A DNA stretch of 64,000 bases from Isoetes taiwanensis (GCA_021234155.1 JAJEKV010000011.1:17502677-17566676); one strand, 5' to 3'. Counted from the first letter of the stretch, positions 10,785 through 24,146 are shown. Program-made: numbers and translations. Notes: generated by a model not told the origin, from the letters alone.

Positions 10785-11464
10785 TAACCTCAATAGGTTC
10801 ACTCATGCTTGGAATCACGCTCTGTGGATTCTTATTTTTCACATTAGGTGATGCAGCAGTGTCACTTAATTCGTCCCCATCCTTATGACTTCTTGTCATA
10901 TCTTATTTAGCTGCAATCAACTTAAAAACCATTAAGTACAAAGGAACCACATACCAATTGTTGCATCACAATATAAGCAATCATTGTTTCAGACCAAGGT
11001 TCAGTTTCTTCAAGACTAATGTCCTCTGTGTTAACTTGGTCTTTCAAACATATTTGCAATAACTTCTGACATAGCATCTTGCGCATTGCTGCTAAATTAA
11101 GATGTTGCAAGTCTTCTAATCTGAATATTTCAGCATGCATTAATTGGAATGAAGAAATTGAAATGAAAGCCATACATTACCATCTAAGTTGTTACTTTCA
11201 GTATTTGAATCATCTCCCATTGTGAGTCCCTTTTTAATTCTCAATGCACTGCTCAAACATCTTGGTAGAGGCTTCTTTTCCTCAAAACATGGCATGGATG
11301 GGGGGTAGAAATATGGGTTGTAAATCTTCCAGTTGACTTCTTCTCTGCTAACAATTCTTTAATATAAGTCCCAGATAACAAAGAACAAAATAGACACCCA
11401 ATGGTTAGCCCAACTAACCATTGCAAGACTCTGGTAGTGTTTCCATTTGCATTCCCTTCCATCC
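10785..11464 (-). repeat. dispersed 0.7-kb repeat, copy 1
   Basis: Matches 57420-58121 along most of its length, starting from TAATAGGTTC-like sequence and ending at a minus-strand ATG frame. Both copies encode a similar minus-strand peptide start (MEGNANGNTTRVLQWLV here). Copy 1 also carries an 83-codon frame at 10922-11173. It may be a duplicated gene fragment or an unclassified transposon. No domain is recognised. Confidence 0.6.
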
Positions 11465-11879
11465 TTAGTTTTTGCGGATGCTCCCCTTGTCAGAGTGGAA
11501 GATTGAAAACTGGCCTTCGACTTCAATTGTGGCCTCCACCTTCGTTTTTTCATCAAAATCTGCCGTTGAAGGTAAAAAGATGATCATGTGGCCACCCCTA
11601 TTGCTGCAGCTCTTGCAACCGGCAAACAGGTGCCCATACCGGCACAAAACTCTTAGCAAGGTCTTGGAAGCTCTGAGGCGAGCCTTCCTTCCACTCTATA
11701 AGGAAGCAGACTAGAGCTGTGTTATATGCATCTCGAATGGATGGTAGATGGTTCCAACGCCCTTGGCTGTTTCGGAGCTTTCTTTACAAGTATATAAAAA
11801 TCCTCAAGTTCTAGAATCGATGTATAAACTCAAAAATTCTTTAGCTGCACCACAGAGGGAAGGGACTGTGCAAGAGAAT
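11465..11879. other. no gene seen
   Basis: Short overlapping frames on both strands (for example 11472-11714 plus) lack recognisable motifs. This stretch may be the 5' leader of the following LINE. Confidence 0.3.
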
Positions 11880-13392
11880 ATCGTGGCTTCACCAGGCGAG
11901 TGCTAAAGGGTACCTCATCCCATGCTTCTGCTCAACAAATAGAGGCAGACATTCAGGAAATGGAGCATTTGTTTGAAGCAACCACTGCCGAGGTGCATGG
12001 GCCCTTGACCATGGGAGATAATAATAAGGCCAAAAGAGGGGTATATGCCAGAAGCTTGTTGGTCCAACTCAATGAATGAATCCTTCACAAGCTTAGAGTG
12101 CATGCGGCTGGTAGCTCAATCTAGCTTCAGTGACTGGTTGAAAAAAGATCTACCTTCGCTTCACAACGAGAGGGCTTCAGAAGCCATATCTTTTGTCTCG
12201 AGGTAATAAAAAGGACGTAATAAAGTTTATAAAAAGGGTTGACCCTCAAGTTGCCCTATCATCCCATGCTGTTGGAGACATCGGGGATGTCCCATCTAGG
12301 GGGCATTATGGGGATACTGTTGTTCAAATCGACCAGGTACTTGAATCTGGTAGCTTACTTTGTTGTCGGCTATTGGACAGGCTATAGTGTATTTCGATCT
12401 CAAAGAAATCTTCGGGTGGTTGACTGCACTCTTGCTTCGCGCAACCATATTATCCTATCCCCTTTCAGTCTATCAAATCTCTGGGTAAAGGCTTCTTCCT
12501 CATTATGTTTAAGAATGCAGAAGATGTGGATAAGTTGGTCGCTTGGGCCACGGACTCCATGAAGGATACTGTTGTTCTCTTCCAGAATTACTTCTCAGGT
12601 TTCTCAGTGGACATGCCTCTCAAGTCTAAGGTTCCTTGTTGGTTCCAGTTAGTAGATCTGTCTGCTGACCTTTTTGCACCTTCTTTTCTCAAATCTATAG
12701 CGAAGGCTTTGGGAGTGCATAACGCACACTCCATCATTGGGGGTGCCAAGATTCGTGTAGCTCTTCCTATGGATAACCCCCTCCCCCTCCCCCCTCCCCA
12801 AACGTGATCATTTAGAGTGGCTAGTACTATTCTCACTTTAATGTTTGACTCCTTTTCCAGCCCCCACTACCACGCCTACCAAGCCTATCGGGAATGCTTC
12901 TCAGCCCAATGCATGTGGCTCACTCCCCCACAACCACCTTGCCTCGCCCATACGTCACCTCACGGTGCTACATCTCCCCAGAACACTTCTGCGGCCTTTT
13001 CTAATTCTATTTCTCATCACCCTTCTATTTCCCTTGTGTCCTCGTCATCTTTTTCAATCCATCAATCCGTGGTAGAGACCTCTGCACTTCCCTTGTCCTC
13101 CCCTATCCCAGTTTCACATGACCAGTGCAAACGGACTGAGGTAATTTTCAGGAGCATAAGTGCAGTCAACAACTTAGATAGGGGGATGAGGTTGAGACCG
13201 CAAACTTGGCTTTCGGTTGCACTAACGGTAAAGGTGATTCGGCATCTGTCGTAGACGCTTCTCTTGATTGTGATACAATCATGCAGTCTGTTGATCAACC
13301 AACAGTAGTTGTGTACGATGGCATGTTTGAACGTACGCAAAAAGCTTCAAAGCGACGTAAGAAAAAAGGTGCATTAGATCCAACCCCCTTGC
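11880..13392 (+). pseudogene. LINE ORF1-like gene, broken
   Basis: Plus-strand frames, interrupted by shifts, give the usual plant L1 ORF1 order. A DUF4283-like part reads GFFLIMFKNAEDVDKLVAWA near 12490-12560. It is followed by a VPCWFQLVDLSADLF-type segment and a Ser/Pro-rich tail near 12870-13100. The next frame opens on the endonuclease start at 13393, the normal ORF1-ORF2 order. Frameshifts near 12240-12500 and 12800 make it inactive. ORF1 protein binds LINE RNA. Confidence 0.6.
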
Positions 13393-13985
13393 CATGAACA
13401 TTCTTAGTTGGAATGTATGAGGGCTTAAGTCCTCTTATGTAAAAAGATCCAGGGCAGCATAGGTAGTCAGAAGGTTGGCGGTTTGTTAAATCTAATGGGC
13501 CATCGTCATGCTGGATTTGCAAGTGTTTCGGTAGAGCTCGGGCAAGGAGGAAGGGGAGGGGGAGTTACCTTTATAGCCTAGTCCTTGGATGTGAGGGTGG
13601 TTTTATAGCTAAATGGGGTCAATGGACAACCATGAAATGGAAGCAAAATGGTCTTGAATGGGGTATTATCAACATTTATGCCTCAAAATTTTCGGCTCGC
13701 GAGGACTTCCTTGAGGGGTAGAAGTAGGCTTGGGTAAAGATTTTCAGACATTCAACTTTAAAAATAAATGAACTATGTGAAATAACAGTTATTCTAAGAA
13801 GCCGTATAATTAAATCCTTTTTGGGTGATAACAAATGGTTCTTCCACGATTGGCATCAACTTAACCTAATAATCAAGGTATGTTCATGTACCCTTTACCA
13901 ATATGATAAAGGATTTGATGCGCCGGACTAAGAGATAAAACAATCGAAGCTTAGGTATTTTTTAGGAAAGAAAACTAAGAACTAG
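13393..13985 (+). pseudogene. LINE ORF2 endonuclease start plus later fragment
   Basis: ATG at 13393 begins MNILSWNV, then a stop, then GL. This is the characteristic N-terminus of the apurinic-like endonuclease of plant L1 LINEs. Near 13600-13710 a frame reads WGIINIYAS, matching the next endonuclease block. From about 13760 the sequence jumps to a C-terminal-like segment (SFLGDNKWFFHDWHQ), so the reverse transcriptase region has been lost. In-frame stops are frequent. Confidence 0.6.
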
Positions 13986-14259
13986 AAAGAATGCCACATA
14001 CCTGGGTCTCGTCTTCTTGCTCGATTTTTTCATGCTTTGCGGCAGGATCTTACACTAGCCATATGTCCTCTCTGGACAGCGCTAAGCACGAGTGCAGAGC
14101 TGTACTTAATAAGGGCTTGTTTCCACTAATCGACCACGTCGGAAGGAATATTATCCGGCGCCGGCCCGACTTCTAAGCTACTCGTCTACAAGTTAACGCC
14201 TGCCTGGCAAATCTGAAGTGACCTGACCTGGAGTGCCACGTATACACGCCAAGTATAAG

Positions 14260-17200
14260 GTCATCTACATACAAGACTATAATAATGATGCAATCATGGT
14301 ACCTTTTGACGTAGATGTTCCAGTCTGCCTGGCTCCGTGTAAAACCTTGAGAAGTGAAGAACTCATTTATGGTGGAGTACCATTGGCGTGGGGATTGTTT
14401 GAGGCCATAGAGAGCCTTCTTCAACCTGTAGACTTTGTGGGCAGCTTCTGATGAGATGAACCCGGGGGCTTGTCTCATATATACTTCTTCATCTAGCTTT
14501 CCATGTAGAAAAGCCGTTTTTACATCCATTTGTTCCAATTTGAGTCCCTTTTCTACTGCAAGTGCCAACACCGTTCGGACTGATGTGAGTCTGGCCACTG
14601 GTGCAAACGTCTAGTGTAATCAATACCAGGGACCTGAGAGTACCCTTTTGCAACTAACCGAGCTTTAAACTTGCTCTTCATTGTGCTCATTGTATTTGAT
14701 CTTATCACAGCCATTTACAGTTTACCACTTTCCTGTTCTTGGGCAGATCTGCAAGTACCCATGTGTCATTATCAATCAAGGATTGATATTCCTCTTGCAT
14801 GGCAGTCAGCCATTTGTCCCTGTTGGGGCTTTGCATGGCCATGGCATAATGTATGGGCTCGTCAGGGACGAGAGTAGCATTGAAGGCAATGAACCCTGAG
14901 TTTTTATGCCTTTTGGAGTCAAGATACTCCTTCATCCGGGCAGTGGTCTGCCTTACCCTGCTGGACCTTCTAGGGGAAACAGATTCAAGAGGGGCAGCCA
15001 CCAAATCATCTGTTTCAATGTCACTCTCTTCAGGTTCAGAGGGAAGATCCATCTCATATGTATGAACATCGTCAGGTATGGTTGCCCTTTCGTCTACATC
15101 TGAGTCTTCATCAGTATCACTTTCAGATTCAATGGTCATGTTCACAAACTTGCACCCCTTGCCTTTCCCAAAGTCAAAATTCATCTCATCAAATGTAACA
15201 CTCCTTCGAATGATGATTTTCTTTGTGGACGGGATGTATAGTCTGTACCCTTTAGTGTCATCAGAGTAGCCAACAAACATGCAGGGGATGGCTTTGTTGG
15301 TTAGCTTGTCCTTCTTGACATGGGCAAAAGCATTGCATCCAAAGACTTTTACCTCATTGATGTCTGGTTTTCGGCCACTCCAGAGCGCCTCAGGTACAAC
15401 ATTAGGGGCAGCTTTGGTGGGAACCCTGTTCAGCAGAAAACATGCCGTATGGACAGCTCCCCCCCAAAATGATGGGTCAATTCCATTTCCAAAGAGCATT
15501 GCTCTTGCACATTCCAAGAGGGTTCTGTTGTTTCGCTCTACAACACCATTTTGTTGATGTTCATGTGAAACAGATTTCTCATGATGAATGCCATGTTCTT
15601 GGGTGAAAGCTAGGAACTTCTTATTTATAAATTCTCCCCCCTTGGTCAGTTCTGATCTGTTTGATTTTGAGATCACTCTGGTTTTCTACCAACTTTTTCC
15701 ATACAACAAACTTGTCAAAGACTTTAGACTTGTATTTCAAAAAATGCACCCACATCTTTCTACTATAGTCATCAACAATTAGAAGGAAATACCTGGATCC
15801 CCCAATCGATGTGATCTTGGCTCTTCCCCAAACATCCATGTGCACCAGCTCTAGACATTTTGATGCCCTGTGTGCCTTGCCTTTCGGGAATTTCCTTCTG
15901 TGCATCTTGCCAAGCATGCACCCCTCACATAGTTTTCCAGGAGAATGGATTGGTGGCAGTCCAACCAATAATTTCTGTTTCGACATATCCTTCAGGAGGG
16001 AAAAATTTGGGTGCCCCAACCTTTCATGCCATAACTGGCTTTGATCAGAGGTGGTGGCTGTGAGCGCAGCAGTTTTTGACCAGCTTAGCTTGTAAAGGTT
16101 TCCATCCATGTCTCCTTTACCCAACAGATTTTTATCCTTATCTTTGATAAGACATTTTCCTCCCCCAAAGTATACATGCATCCCAACATCATCAAGCTTT
16201 GAGATAGAGAGCAAATTCGCCTCCAATTCAGGAACATGCAGGGTTTGTTTGAGTTGAACTCCTCCAGTAGGCAGATCCAGACAAATGGTGCCTTTTCCAG
16301 CAATATCTAGCCTTCCTTTTTCTATTTTTACTGATCTCTTGCTTACTTCTCGATACTCTTGGAAAAGGCCCTTGTTAGCAGTCATATGATCTGTTGCTCC
16401 TGAATCCAGGTACCAAACTCCTTGTGGTATCTGTGCAATAAAGCATTTTGCATGATGGCTTAGCTCAGTTTTGATGCTCCATTCTTGTATCCATAACCCA
16501 ATGATCCTTAGCCCTTCTTTGCAGATTTTCCACATGAGAGCCAATAATGCATACATCATTAACATCAGTTCTTTCAAATTCTGAGACATTTGGCTGCCAA
16601 CAACATCCCCTCTTTCTTTTATACAAATAAATGCTTTGCCTCCAGATACAAATGAATCACTGCTTTCAGATTCATTTTCTGTTGCAGAGGACGAGTCAGT
16701 AGATTTTCCTTTTGATGTCTTTTGCCCTTTTCTTGATCTCATCTTTCTTTTCTCCTCCTTTTCTCTTCCTCCTGTCTGGTTCAGTGCAATCTCTGGCCAA
16801 GTGCCCTATTTTATTGCAATTAAAGCACTTCCTGGTTTCTTCTTTGCCACTGACCAAAGCCTGTATTTCCCTTGATGAGCTTTTCTTCACACCTCTTTGA
16901 TTCCTTTCTTCAAGAAGAAGTTGTTGGCATGCCCACTCTAACTCTACTTGCTCAACTGATCCTATAATGTTTTTGACATTATTATAGGAACTTGGCAATC
17001 CTAGTAGAAGGGCTCCAACTATGAGATCATCTTCAATTCCCTTGTTCATGCCTTGAAGCTGTTTAGATGCTTGTCTGATGATCCCTATGTATTCTTCCAT
17101 GCTTAGTATTGAACACCACAGCGTACAGGTTTGCCTGAATAGAGAAGTGCTTCCTCCTATAAGCCTTTTGAAGTTCTTCCCATGCTATTTTTGCAGATTC

Positions 17201-17509
17201 TGCTTCAGCTATTTGTGGCATGAGCGTGTCATCCAAGTAGTGCAGGATCCTGCTTTTGGCCATCCAATCCTTTTGGATCCATTTTGCCAGGGCTTGCCTT
17301 TCTGTTTCGTTTACCTTGGCATCCAAGTCTTTGCTGCTCTCGCCTTTTACGATCTGAGCTGCAGTTGGTGCCTCTAGGCTTCTTCACGAAACAAATGGCC
17401 TTGGTTCGTCTCCATTGACGATCCCCCATAGCCCCTTCTCACACAGCTTTGTCTGGACTCTCAAGAACCAATAATATGCATTATTATGATTCAATGCTTC
17501 GATCTTCAT
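14260..17509 (-). pseudogene. Ty1-copia polyprotein, broken and 3'-truncated
   Basis: Minus strand, start ATG at 17509. The order of domains is: gag (17063-17509, one stop at about 17390), a CCHC zinc knuckle CFNCNKIGHLARDC near 16820, protease with DSGATDHM near 16410, integrase HHCC and core (15621-16060, then 15300-15676 with HQQNGVVERNNR), and a reverse transcriptase starting near 14720. The RT runs to LYVDDLIL near 14270, where homology stops. RNase H and the 3' LTR are missing. At least four frame breaks make it dead. It is not the same family as the intact copia element at 35 kb. Confidence 0.85.
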
Positions 17510-17537
17510 CTTGGAATGCTTTGCAGGTTCGGTTACT

Positions 17538-17549
17538 GCTCTGATACCA
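17538..17549 (-). promoter_or_regulatory. primer-binding site of the broken copia element
   Basis: The reverse complement reads TGGTATCAGAGC, the initiator-Met tRNA site, 29 bases upstream of the gag ATG on the minus strand. Confidence 0.8.
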
Positions 17550-17560
17550 TATTAAATATC

Positions 17561-17823
17561 TGCAAAAATGGATTAAGGTAAAATATGCACAGAAAGACCA
17601 ATAAGGCGGACACTGAACTGCTTGCATTACTTCAATGGAGTACATACTGATGCATATATTAGCAAGCCCGAAATCAATGGGCACCGCTATATGCATCCTT
17701 CACCTCAGGAGCTCAGAATAGAATTCCCTCAGTTTTAGCCCTAAAGTAAGGCACGTCAAATTTAACAATTACAGAAATATGTTTTGTCATGTTCACAATT
17801 GTTGACAATTTGATAATGTCAAC
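17561..17823 (-). repeat. probable 5' LTR of the broken copia element
   Basis: The stretch between the primer-binding site and the LINE sequence resuming near 17850 starts TGTTGAC on the minus strand and ends GCA. About 263 bp would be a short copia LTR. There is no second copy to confirm the ends, and about 11 bases separate it from the primer site. Confidence 0.35.
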
Positions 17824-17849
17824 AGGGAGTTACCCCATGTCTTCCATGG

Positions 17850-18720
17850 GCATTATTTTTGCCCACGAAACTGCCACCTCATGCATCTCCTTTTTCTGGA
17901 GGGAGGTTCTGAAGGCGTGGAAAGCTGCACGACCATTGGCCTTTTTACATCCCTCAAATTGCCTTCAGGTTACATCACCTTTGCTTTAGATATCTCTGCC
18001 TCATCTCCCAGTCTCTGCTTCGCTTGTTTCCTCCATGCACCTTAAGACGTAGCGCTGTTGGCTTTCAAGATGCATAATTCATCTTGAAGCTTGGTACTCT
18101 GGTCGTCGTCTTCATTCATGGCAGGTTTTCAAAGATTACTATAGCCTAACACCGCCAGATTATTGCATTTGGGAAGACAGTGCAGACAACATCCCCCTGC
18201 AACCCAACACTGCTACTGAGTACGTGTGGCAGTTTATAGTTGATATTCCTTGGGACAAATATTTTGTTCGCACTGCTACAAGCATATCACTTCACAGTCT
18301 CCTCTGCCTCCACCGCCTCGCTGGCAAAATGTAGTTCTAGATGCCATTCATCGAGTTCTTTGGTCCAGGATGTGGAACAAGAATATTCCTCCTAAGCAGT
18401 CTATCCTTCTTTGGCAGGTGGTGCATAGGACACTAAGAACCAATATTAAAGTTCATTCTTATAAGCCTGACATCAGTCCTCTTTTATCAATCTGCAAAGC
18501 TAACTCGGAGTCAATTGAGCATTGCTTCCTCTTATGTGATCATATCCATCCCATTTGGGCACGAGTCCAGGCATCCTTCGTACACATCTTATGAGCCAGG
18601 AAGTCTTGCTCGACTTTTTGCCTCGTAGATGGCCACGTAACCTCGAAATCAAATGCTGGTCATGGAGACGTGTTTTAATTTCTTGGTGGAGGTCTGTAGC
18701 AGGAGAGCGCACACCTCTAA
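17850..18720 (+). pseudogene. LINE C-terminal part with zf-RVT domain
   Basis: Plus-strand frames read CISFFWREVLKAWK near 17871-17912 and CIWEDSADNIPL near 18164. A clear zinc-binding reverse-transcriptase tail follows at 18340-18590: MWNKNIPPKQSILLWQVVHR, then C-x(8)-E-x2-HCFLLC, then W. This zf-RVT arrangement closes ORF2 of plant L1 elements. It probably belongs to the same LINE as 11880-13985, with the copia remnant lying between them. Multiple stops. Confidence 0.65.
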
Positions 18721-20982
18721 AATCTACCTAACATCTATGCCACTCAACAAACCAAAGCCCTATCTCCACCTTCCTAAACATCCTTTTGTAATATTTCCCT
18801 CTTTTTAATTTGAGTTTTTGAGTCATTTTAAAAAAGAACAAAAATAAAGAAAAGCTTTTGTGTTCTTTCCATTAGTAGCAAATTCATTTCGGAGTTGATT
18901 ATTAGTTGTGTTGGAGGTTGTATCCATAGACACTTATAATACTAACTAGAAGATTCCAACTTCATTTAAATTTATTTTTAATGTTTTTGGAAGTTTTACT
19001 TTCACCTATAAATTTTGTTGAAGGGCATTTGGGTCAAAGCATGGAGGTGGGGGACCCCTTTTGTGTCAGCGACACATGGTGCTTTGTGGGTGCTTTTTGG
19101 GAACATTTTTCATTCCAGAAAAAAAATTTTCCTTTAAATTTTTTTTTTGTTAGCATGCTAGTCCAACCAAACCTACAACCTTCCTTGCAATTCTAGGCTA
19201 TACACGTCGCACCTCCACCTATGCAAATACCGAGTTGGATGTATTTTTAGACGTTGGATATTCCCTTTTATTGATCGATGGTCAGCGAAATTAGCAAAGG
19301 CTCTAAAATTGAGATGGAGATATAAAAGGCAGCCCCGACGCTCTTTCTTTGAGCTTAAAAACTCATTATGACCTCTGATTTTATTTTCTTGTTCTTAAAG
19401 CTTACATCTGTCTCACTCATATTTCTTGGCTATGGAGATTGAGCCCGATTTGTAGTAGGGTCTGGAGACATTCCTCTCCATTGCTTGGCCTAAAATAGCC
19501 GAATTGCCTCTGCCTTATATGGATTGGATCATGACGAGGGCTCTTTGTATTTGTAGGACTTGTGATAATCTCTCCTACAACCCATATTAGTAATGCTCCT
19601 TATAAACCCGCAGTCATTTCCATGTTTTCCCTCTTCGCATTTATTCTCTCTGTGCACGCCAGATGCTTTGATCCATTTTTTTAGTTGATTGGTGAAATAA
19701 CTATTTTGGCCACAAACATTTCTTTGATGCATCCATCACAAACATCCTTGAAAATGCAAAGTGTCCACCAGTTGTGAGATGTAGGCACACGAACTTTGTT
19801 CGATGGCCTTCACCATACGTGTCACCCATGGTATTAGTTGCAGATTTCTATGGCATTCACCATAGATGTCATCCATGGATATGTGAACAAGAAAGTCCAT
19901 GTCAAATACAAGCGCTACTATCTGGTAACTCCGTTGCAGATAAACGCCAAGTGTCCATAATTTTTGTCCTCTTCCTTCTACTTTCCCGTGGATGTTAAAA
20001 ATGTATATATGCATGTGATGTATCTATCTATGTATCCCTCGTCCCTGTTTTTTCTCTTTCCTTAAAACGTGTGCTATTGCGAAACATTTGCTACTGTATT
20101 AATTGGTTCAAAGAAGCAAAATGCAAGTTTAAAACAACAAGAGAATACCAAGCTAAAGCAAAAAGAAACTTCTATGATAGTGTTGTCTAGTATGTACGCT
20201 TTTGGAGATGGATGTATTGCAAAAAAAGTAATGGTAATGGAGCAACTAAGATTGCTATAAGCATGACAATAACATGCTTCCAAAAGTTGATGACAACGTT
20301 TTGAAGTAACAACAAAAGAATAATAAATGCAGCAACAATGATGAACTTCCCGAAGTTGGTCAGAACATAACAAAATATAGTGGTTTCTTTAATAAAAAAA
20401 TAGAACATAAAAGTTAATCACAAAGTACTAAATCAAATATAGTGATTTGTTAAAGTCTGGAAGACCAATTACAGGTGGTGCATTTTGCACAAGTAGACAT
20501 GGGGTCTCATACATCCTTGTGGTGACGTGCTGTTGCAGGTCCCAATATGCAAGAATACACATCTCATGATGCATGAAGTCATAGGTGGAAGGGCGTAACA
20601 TTATGGTAATTTGGGCGGTTGAATGGTGGTGCCACAAGTTGGCCTCAACATTGTCCGTTCACCTATGTTTTTGTCCATAAATTTGCCAATTACAATATTG
20701 GGAGAAAAGGCAATTGATCCTCCATTCGATAAGAGAGGAAGACTTGATGTAGAAAGGAGCAAGGGGGGTTCCTCCCCAGAATATCCGATTAAAATAATTA
20801 AAGTACGAAATATCCGATTTGCTAAAGAAGATGCAGGCAAAATTTCGGTCGAAATTTCATAAAAATAGTGTTAAATCCGGCAAGTTTGAGGTATTTTTCT
20901 CAAAAATACGGTAAGCATAAATAGAAAGCGGCATTTTTGCTGGTTAGTGCAAAATCTAAATTCGAGGCCTTGGAAAGGAGTC
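18721..20982. other. no confident gene
   Basis: AT-rich spacer. Small frames on both strands lack motifs. A partial internal repeat is visible at 19803-19880 (CACCATA-G-TGTCA-CCATGG twice). I see no transposon ends here. Confidence 0.4.
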
Positions 20983-21180
20983 TCAATTTACCTTTGGGCA
21001 TATAGAGGATGTGATAGAGCCACATATTTGGGTAGCAAAGTGTTCAATATTTAGTAGGAAGTGTTGGTATTTTGAAATTGTGTCATGTGATGAAGAGAAA
21101 ACGTGGCAAGAGGGGGAGGTGGAGGCATGCAGCAAGGTAGATAAGCGAGGGATGAAGGGAGGAAAAATGATCGGAAAAAA

Positions 21181-22952
21181 ATGAAGGCAATAGTGATAAA
21201 GAGGGCGGGAGGGGCAGAGGTGTTGGAGTTGCAGGAGGTGGGGGAACCAGAGGTACGAGAAGGGCATGCGCTTGTGAGAATATGCGCAGCAGGCATAAAC
21301 AGGGCAGACGTTATGCAGCGACGAGGCGAGTATCCCCCCCCTCCCGGCTCGCCCCCCTACCCCGGCCTCGAATGCTCCGGAATTATCCTCCGCCTCGCTC
21401 CCGACGTGCACCGAGCTGGTTGGAACGTCGGGGACCAGGTGCTCCATTTTTCTCCACACAATAATCCAAATTTCCTTCTCATTCCTTCATACAAATTTAT
21501 TTTCTCATCATACATCACCATGGTGGTGGTTTTTTTTTTTTTTTTTTTTTTTTTGGGGGGGGGGATATGTTTCTAGGTTTGTGCCCTGCTTGGAGGCGGT
21601 GGTTATGCTGAGAAAGTGGCTGTTCCTGTTGGACAATTGCTTCCTATCCCTCGCGGTGTTTCTCTTCACGACTCTGCTGCACTTCCTGAGGTTGCTTGTA
21701 CTGTCTGGTCTACTGTCTTCATGACTTGCCACCTCTCCCCTGGAGAGAGCTTTCTTGTAAGTTCTTATATATAGAGTTCAAATGAACTCAATCCATTATC
21801 ATTAGGAACTTAAAGTTAACTCAATCCATTATCATTAGGAACTTAAAAGTGAACTCAATCCATGTAACATGGATGGATCCATGATATTTAGGAACGTAAA
21901 GCGAACTCAATCCATGTAAGATTGATAGGTTTTGTTTCTAAACTCATTTTTATCATCTACACGCATTACTAAATATCCCTCATTTTAGGCGTTCCACCTT
22001 CTTTATCTTTATCCACTAGCACCTCTCCCTTTTATTGGGATTTCATGATGCTCTTAATATAATATTAGCTAAGGTTAAATTTGTTGGTCTTCAATGAATA
22101 TTAGAATGCCCTTTCCTTTAAAAGATTTATTATATATTTATCTTTCCAATGCCCCTTCTAATGAATGTCTTTAGATGCTTTTTTTATCTAGGTGCATGGA
22201 GGTTCAAGTGGTATTGGTACCTTTGCTATTCAACTAGCAAAGAGCAAGGGCGCACGAGTGTTTTGCACAGCGGGTAGAGATTTAGGTTTATTTTCATCAT
22301 TTGTATATGGAAGCTCTATGGTTTGATAAATGTGTTCCCAGGGAGCCATGAAAAATTGCAGAGATGCAAAGAGCTTGGTGCAGATGTTGTCATCAACTAT
22401 AAAGAGGAAGATTTTGTACAATGCATCAAGAACGAAACAAAACAACAAGGTATGTGCATTAAAATTTATAGGGAAAAAGATGATAATAGTGACAAGGTTA
22501 TAATTGCTATGATAGGAGTAAATGTAATTTTGGATATCATGGGAGCTTCATATTTTCATAGAAATTTAGAAGCTCTTAGTGAGGATGGGAGGCTATTTAT
22601 GATTGCATTCCAAGGTGGCTGTACTGGTGAATTTGATTTGTCTCCCTTGATGAATAAACGTCTTACAATCGCAGGTGAGGTTTATAGCAAAAAATTTCAA
22701 GCTTTGATGGTTTGGGCTCTAAAATATGTAAATGTCTGTGAATTTCTAGCCGGGGGATTGCGAAGTAGGCACCCACAAACGAAAGCCAAAATTGTTGAAG
22801 AGGTGAGGCATAACGTATGGCCTCTTATAGAAGAGGGGAAAATAAGGCCAATCATCTTTGACTCTCTACCTCTTGAAAAGGCTGCAGAAGCACATTGTAT
22901 AATCGAGTCGAGCAAGCATATTGGCAAAATATTGCTTACCACGAATGCCTAA
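21181..22952 (+). CDS. PIG3-type quinone oxidoreductase (six exons)
   Basis: Exons: 21181-21438, 21577-21756, 22192-22273, 22342-22449, 22516-22674 and 22750-22952. All introns are GT...AG (66-435 bp). They sum to 990 nt, 329 residues plus stop, the normal size for the family. The protein is a zinc-independent medium-chain reductase that transfers hydride from NADPH to quinones. Exon 1 encodes the GroES-like half with INRADVMQRRGEYPPPP. Exon 3 gives the NADPH-binding HGGSSGIGTFAIQLAKSKGA (from residue 148), exon 4 ELGADVVINY, exon 5 ILDIMGASY. The ATG starts MKAIVIKRAGG, the usual N-terminus. Relatives are human TP53I3 and plant homologues, probably cytosolic or organellar. This is the clearest host gene in the window. 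No promoter motif was identifiable upstream. Confidence 0.9.
21528..21564 (+). repeat. T then G homopolymer in intron 1
   Basis: A run of about 26 T followed by 10 G lies just before the intron 1 acceptor of the oxidoreductase gene. It may act as an extended polypyrimidine tract, or its length may be a sequencing artefact. Confidence 0.6.
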
Positions 22953-24146
22953 ATATATTGGCTAGGAAGATGCTTTTAAGTGGTAAAATGATGTGTAAGT
23001 GGTAAAATGATGGCACGAGGTGCTAGATGTTCTATAATCTTAATTGCAAGGAAGAAGTTTTAAGAGGTAAAATCCAAAAATCTAAGTGGTAAGGCAAACT
23101 CCAAAAACCTAATGTTGTATATTTTGTTAATTCAAGATATAAAGTTTATTTTGTGAGGCAAACTCAAAAATCTAACAAGAGTTAAGGGGTTTTTCTAAGA
23201 TATAACAAATGTATATTTTGTGTAATTCAAGATATAACAGGAGGGATTTATCTGAGATAAAACAAGTGTATATTTTGTGTAATTCAAGATATAACAGGAG
23301 GGATTCATCTTTTGTTGCTTTCGATTCTTCTAGATTTTAACAGGTAGGATGCTAGAGTTTCTTTGAACTTGTCCAGTGGTTTAGGTATGGATGCATTCAA
23401 AATCGATGCATTAATTATGCATGTGATACAAGAAATTAACAATTCTTGTGCTACTCTCGATTGCAAGGCTTGTGCTACTATCGAGCACATTGGATTTAAT
23501 TCAATGACGTCTAAATTGAGTGTAAGTTTTAAATTTCATTTGGTAATTTAGTTGAAATTTATTTTTAAGAATTACAGCTTTTGCAGCCTTTTCTAATAAA
23601 AGAATTTGTGGCTCTTGGTCATTTCCATCTCTGCAATCTGGGGCTTTTGGAACATATCCATCTCTTGAGAGTATAGTAATTGAGAAGGGTGAATACTGCT
23701 TAGTGTTGCCATGTGTCGCACCTACATTGCGAAATGGAAATTGGTCAAGGGAGTGCATTACCAGTGCCACATGAATCTCTAATTGGGCGGGGCACATGCC
23801 AAGCATGCCTCATTGTCTGCCAATTCGCTTTTACCGACTCATTGCACACCGCGGTCTTTGCATTGTGGCATATAGATAGATTGGAAAGCCACGGCAGGAC
23901 AGGCTCTGTGGATGCTGTCAAATGGGGGTTGTTGAAGATGAATGCCATACTCTACAGGGATGTCCGGCGCATGACCAAATCCAGGTGCGCTATGCTAAGT
24001 TGGTCAGGGCTAGCCAAGTCGTTACACGTCATACTCAACGCGGCTTCAGTTCGGATGCTGGGATCATACCTCCAGGAGGAAATGGATGTGGGGGACCAAT
24101 TCTGTCCCCAAACATATACATGACTTAAATATGTCTTGTCTCATAT
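22953..24146 (+). repeat. 3' flank of oxidoreductase gene, duplicated downstream
   Basis: Non-coding sequence after the gene that recurs at 25660-26860. Within 23195-23300 a short unit (GTATATTTTGTGTAATTCAAGATATAACAG, split over two copies) is repeated. Frames at 23713-24123 carry no motif. Confidence 0.6.

Noticed and set aside
14671-16875. Numerous plus-strand ORFs
   Set aside because: All are antisense to the copia polyprotein on the minus strand.
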